A stretch of 64,000 nt of DNA, from the NCBI GenBank assembly GCA_023436225.1, contig JAEZKA010000033.1, positions 123,952-187,951 of the forward strand, in the 5' to 3' direction. The DNA comes from Bacillota bacterium (lineage in GTDB: Bacteria > Bacillota > Clostridia > Lachnospirales > Lachnospiraceae). Below the pieces are notes generated by a model. That model ran no database searches and had not been told where the DNA came from. It saw only the letters and a program-made list of their open reading frames with translations. Position 1 is the stretch's first letter. The number at the start of each line of letters is the position of its first letter. Shown piece by piece: positions 62,713-64,000 of the stretch. The translations under genes and the position numbers were made by a program.

Positions 62713-63980
62713 TACTTAATCCCTTCTCCGTTATTAGCATACTTCGGTTTCCGTTTTTCCGGCGGAATACCACCGGACATATGATATATGGGGTTATTCA
62801 GGAATATGGCTCTCTTAATCGAATCATCCCCGTATTTATCACGAACCTGATCTACCACATAATCCAACTTATGAAGTCTCTCATACCGGTTCATATCGAA
62901 CAGATTCATCTGTCGTACCGAGTTCCCATTTACCACCTTGCTCGTATGAATTCCCAGGTTCCGAACCGGCAAGCCATCCCATAGCTCATCAAATAGGCGG
63001 CAGGCCGCCCGATGTATCTCACTTGTAATATTAGTAGCACTAAACAAGGTCATCTGATGGGATTCATGATGAAAATCGGTGTATACTATGCTAACTGCTA
63101 CCACGGTCGCCATCACATGATCAGCACGAAGCCTTGTCGCCACAGTTTCTGATAGAGATAACAGAATCATCTTCGCCACATCCGGACGCTCTACATCGAA
63201 GGCAATGACCGAGGAGTTGCCATAGCCCTTATTCGCGGGAACCACATCCGATACCACAGAGATATCAATTCCGTTGGCAAAGGCATAGAGTACCTCTCCG
63301 TACTTCTTAAAGTGCGCCCGCAAGATATTCAGATCCGTTCTTGCCAGCTCACCAATCGTCAATATCCCCAGCGCGTGAAGCTTCCGCTTTGTTGCATGAC
63401 CGACATAGAACAGCTCCTCTACCGGCAGCTTCCAGAGCTTCTTCTCCATCTCGTCAGGAAACAGGGTATGAACCAAATTCGGTTTCTTAAAGTCCGAAGC
63501 CATCTTCGCCAGTAGTTTATTTGAGGAAATTCCGACATTCACTGTAAACCCTAGCTCCTTGTAGATCCGGTCCTTCATCAGATTCGCAGCAACCACCGCC
63601 GAACCGTAGAGGCCCACAGTTCCTGTCATATCGCAATAGGCCTCATCCACCGAATACTGCTCCACACAGGGCGAGAATTCCCTCAGTATCTCCATAAAAG
63701 CTTTGGAGCAGGTATCATATAGATCATAGTGTGGTGACACCAACACCAGATCAGGGCAAAGGCGCCTCGCATCACTGATGGTGTCCCCGGTTCTCACACC
63801 ACTCTTCTTCGCCGGCGTTGATTTTGCCAAAATTATTCCGTGTCTTTTCTTAACATCTCCTGCCACCGCCGAGGGAATCTCACGCAGGTCCGTCTTTTCT
63901 CCAAGGATGTGCAGTCGATAAACGGCTTCCCAACTAAGGAAAGCCGAATTGACATCAATATGAAAGATCAAATTATCCAT
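62712..63980 (-). CDS. dinB: DNA polymerase IV (Y family)
   Basis: 422 residues. IDVNSAFLSWEA (first metal-binding Asp), KSGVRTGDTISDARRLCP, QYSVDEAYCDMT (catalytic Asp-Glu), NVGISSNKLLAKMASDFKKPN and the helix-hairpin-helix region LHALGILTIGELARTD are all visible; a little-finger domain follows from about 240. AAGGAG precedes the start. Error-prone translesion synthesis after DNA damage. The promoter lies beyond the window, so a LexA box cannot be checked. Confidence 0.95.
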   Translation of the reverse strand: MDNLIFHIDVNSAFLSWEAVYRLHILGEKTDLREIPSAVAGDVKKRHGIILAKSTPAKKSGVRTGDTISDARRLCPDLVLVSPHYDLYDTCSKAFMEILREFSPCVEQYSVDEAYCDMTGTVGLYGSAVVAANLMKDRIYKELGFTVNVGISSNKLLAKMASDFKKPNLVHTLFPDEMEKKLWKLPVEELFYVGHATKRKLHALGILTIGELARTDLNILRAHFKKYGEVLYAFANGIDISVVSDVVPANKGYGNSSVIAFDVERPDVAKMILLSLSETVATRLRADHVMATVVAVSIVYTDFHHESHQMTLFSATNITSEIHRAACRLFDELWDGLPVRNLGIHTSKVVNGNSVRQMNLFDMNRYERLHKLDYVVDQVRDKYGDDSIKRAIFLNNPIYHMSGGIPPEKRKPKYANNGEGIK

Positions 63981-64000
63981 ACATATGTTCTCCTTTTGAG

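Noticed and set aside
1..64000. CRISPR array, prophage or insertion sequence
   Set aside because: No regularly spaced direct repeats, transposase, integrase or phage structural genes were recognised on either strand.

Overview
The window reads as the chromosome of a low- to mid-GC, anaerobic, motile Firmicute, most likely a Lachnospiraceae member (Clostridium cluster XIVa, in the neighbourhood of Lachnoclostridium or Anaerocolumna). The basis is strong AGGAGG-type ribosome binding sites, GTG and TTG starts, sigma-A style promoters, hybrid cluster protein, arabinose isomerase genes, a Gram-positive type Pel gene cluster and an XrtG/Firmicu-CTERM sorting system. The assignment comes from gene content only; no rRNA gene is present.

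Layout. 0-0.6 kb: start of a YhfW-like FAD oxidoreductase, cut by the window edge. 0.8-6.2 kb: two-component system with an FtsX-type ABC transporter. 6.2-8.1 kb: tRNA-Asn, a 55-residue Cys-rich protein, tRNA-Leu, and a DUF1835 gene that lies between tRNA-Leu and a copy of the tRNA 3' end. 8.1-10.7 kb: two alpha/beta hydrolases. 10.9-19 kb: an apparent peptide-modification (RiPP-like) locus with a GT4 enzyme, nucleotidyltransferase, flippase, PqqD-like protein, SipW-like peptidase, PqqD/HPr-kinase-like protein, ABC exporter and a 94-residue Cys-containing candidate precursor.

19-48.5 kb is the centre of interest. A long minus-strand operon encodes PelD, PelE, a PelA-deacetylase-like protein, PelF and PelG, followed by DUF2304, GT4, GT2, DUF4874/4832, GT2-LRR and a polytopic membrane protein. 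Divergent from it run a DivIVA-like coiled-coil protein and a CotH/F5-8C lipoprotein. Next comes a c-di-GMP-I (GEMM) riboswitch with its own terminator, heading a seven-gene operon. That operon holds a 1353-residue fusion of a catalytically degenerate group II intron-type reverse transcriptase domain, a PTPS-like domain and a large membrane protein, then a Firmicu-CTERM surface protein, exosortase XrtG, an XrtG-associated GT2, a sensor with a degenerate GGDEF domain, a free-standing PTPS-like protein and a GT2-GtrA protein. PelD keeps a c-di-GMP I-site (RDTD) beside a dead GGDEF motif, so both halves of the locus appear to be tuned to c-di-GMP, one at transcription and one at enzyme level. I infer a c-di-GMP controlled surface polysaccharide and surface-protein programme.

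48.5-53 kb: AraC regulator, L-arabinose isomerase, FGGY kinase. 53-58 kb: nitroreductase, Crp/Fnr regulator, hybrid cluster protein with a palindromic operator at about -41.5, an unrecognised protein and a hemerythrin. 58.5-60.2 kb: TdeIII-like type II restriction-modification pair. 60.4-64 kb: Cache-type chemoreceptor, small unknown protein, DNA polymerase IV.
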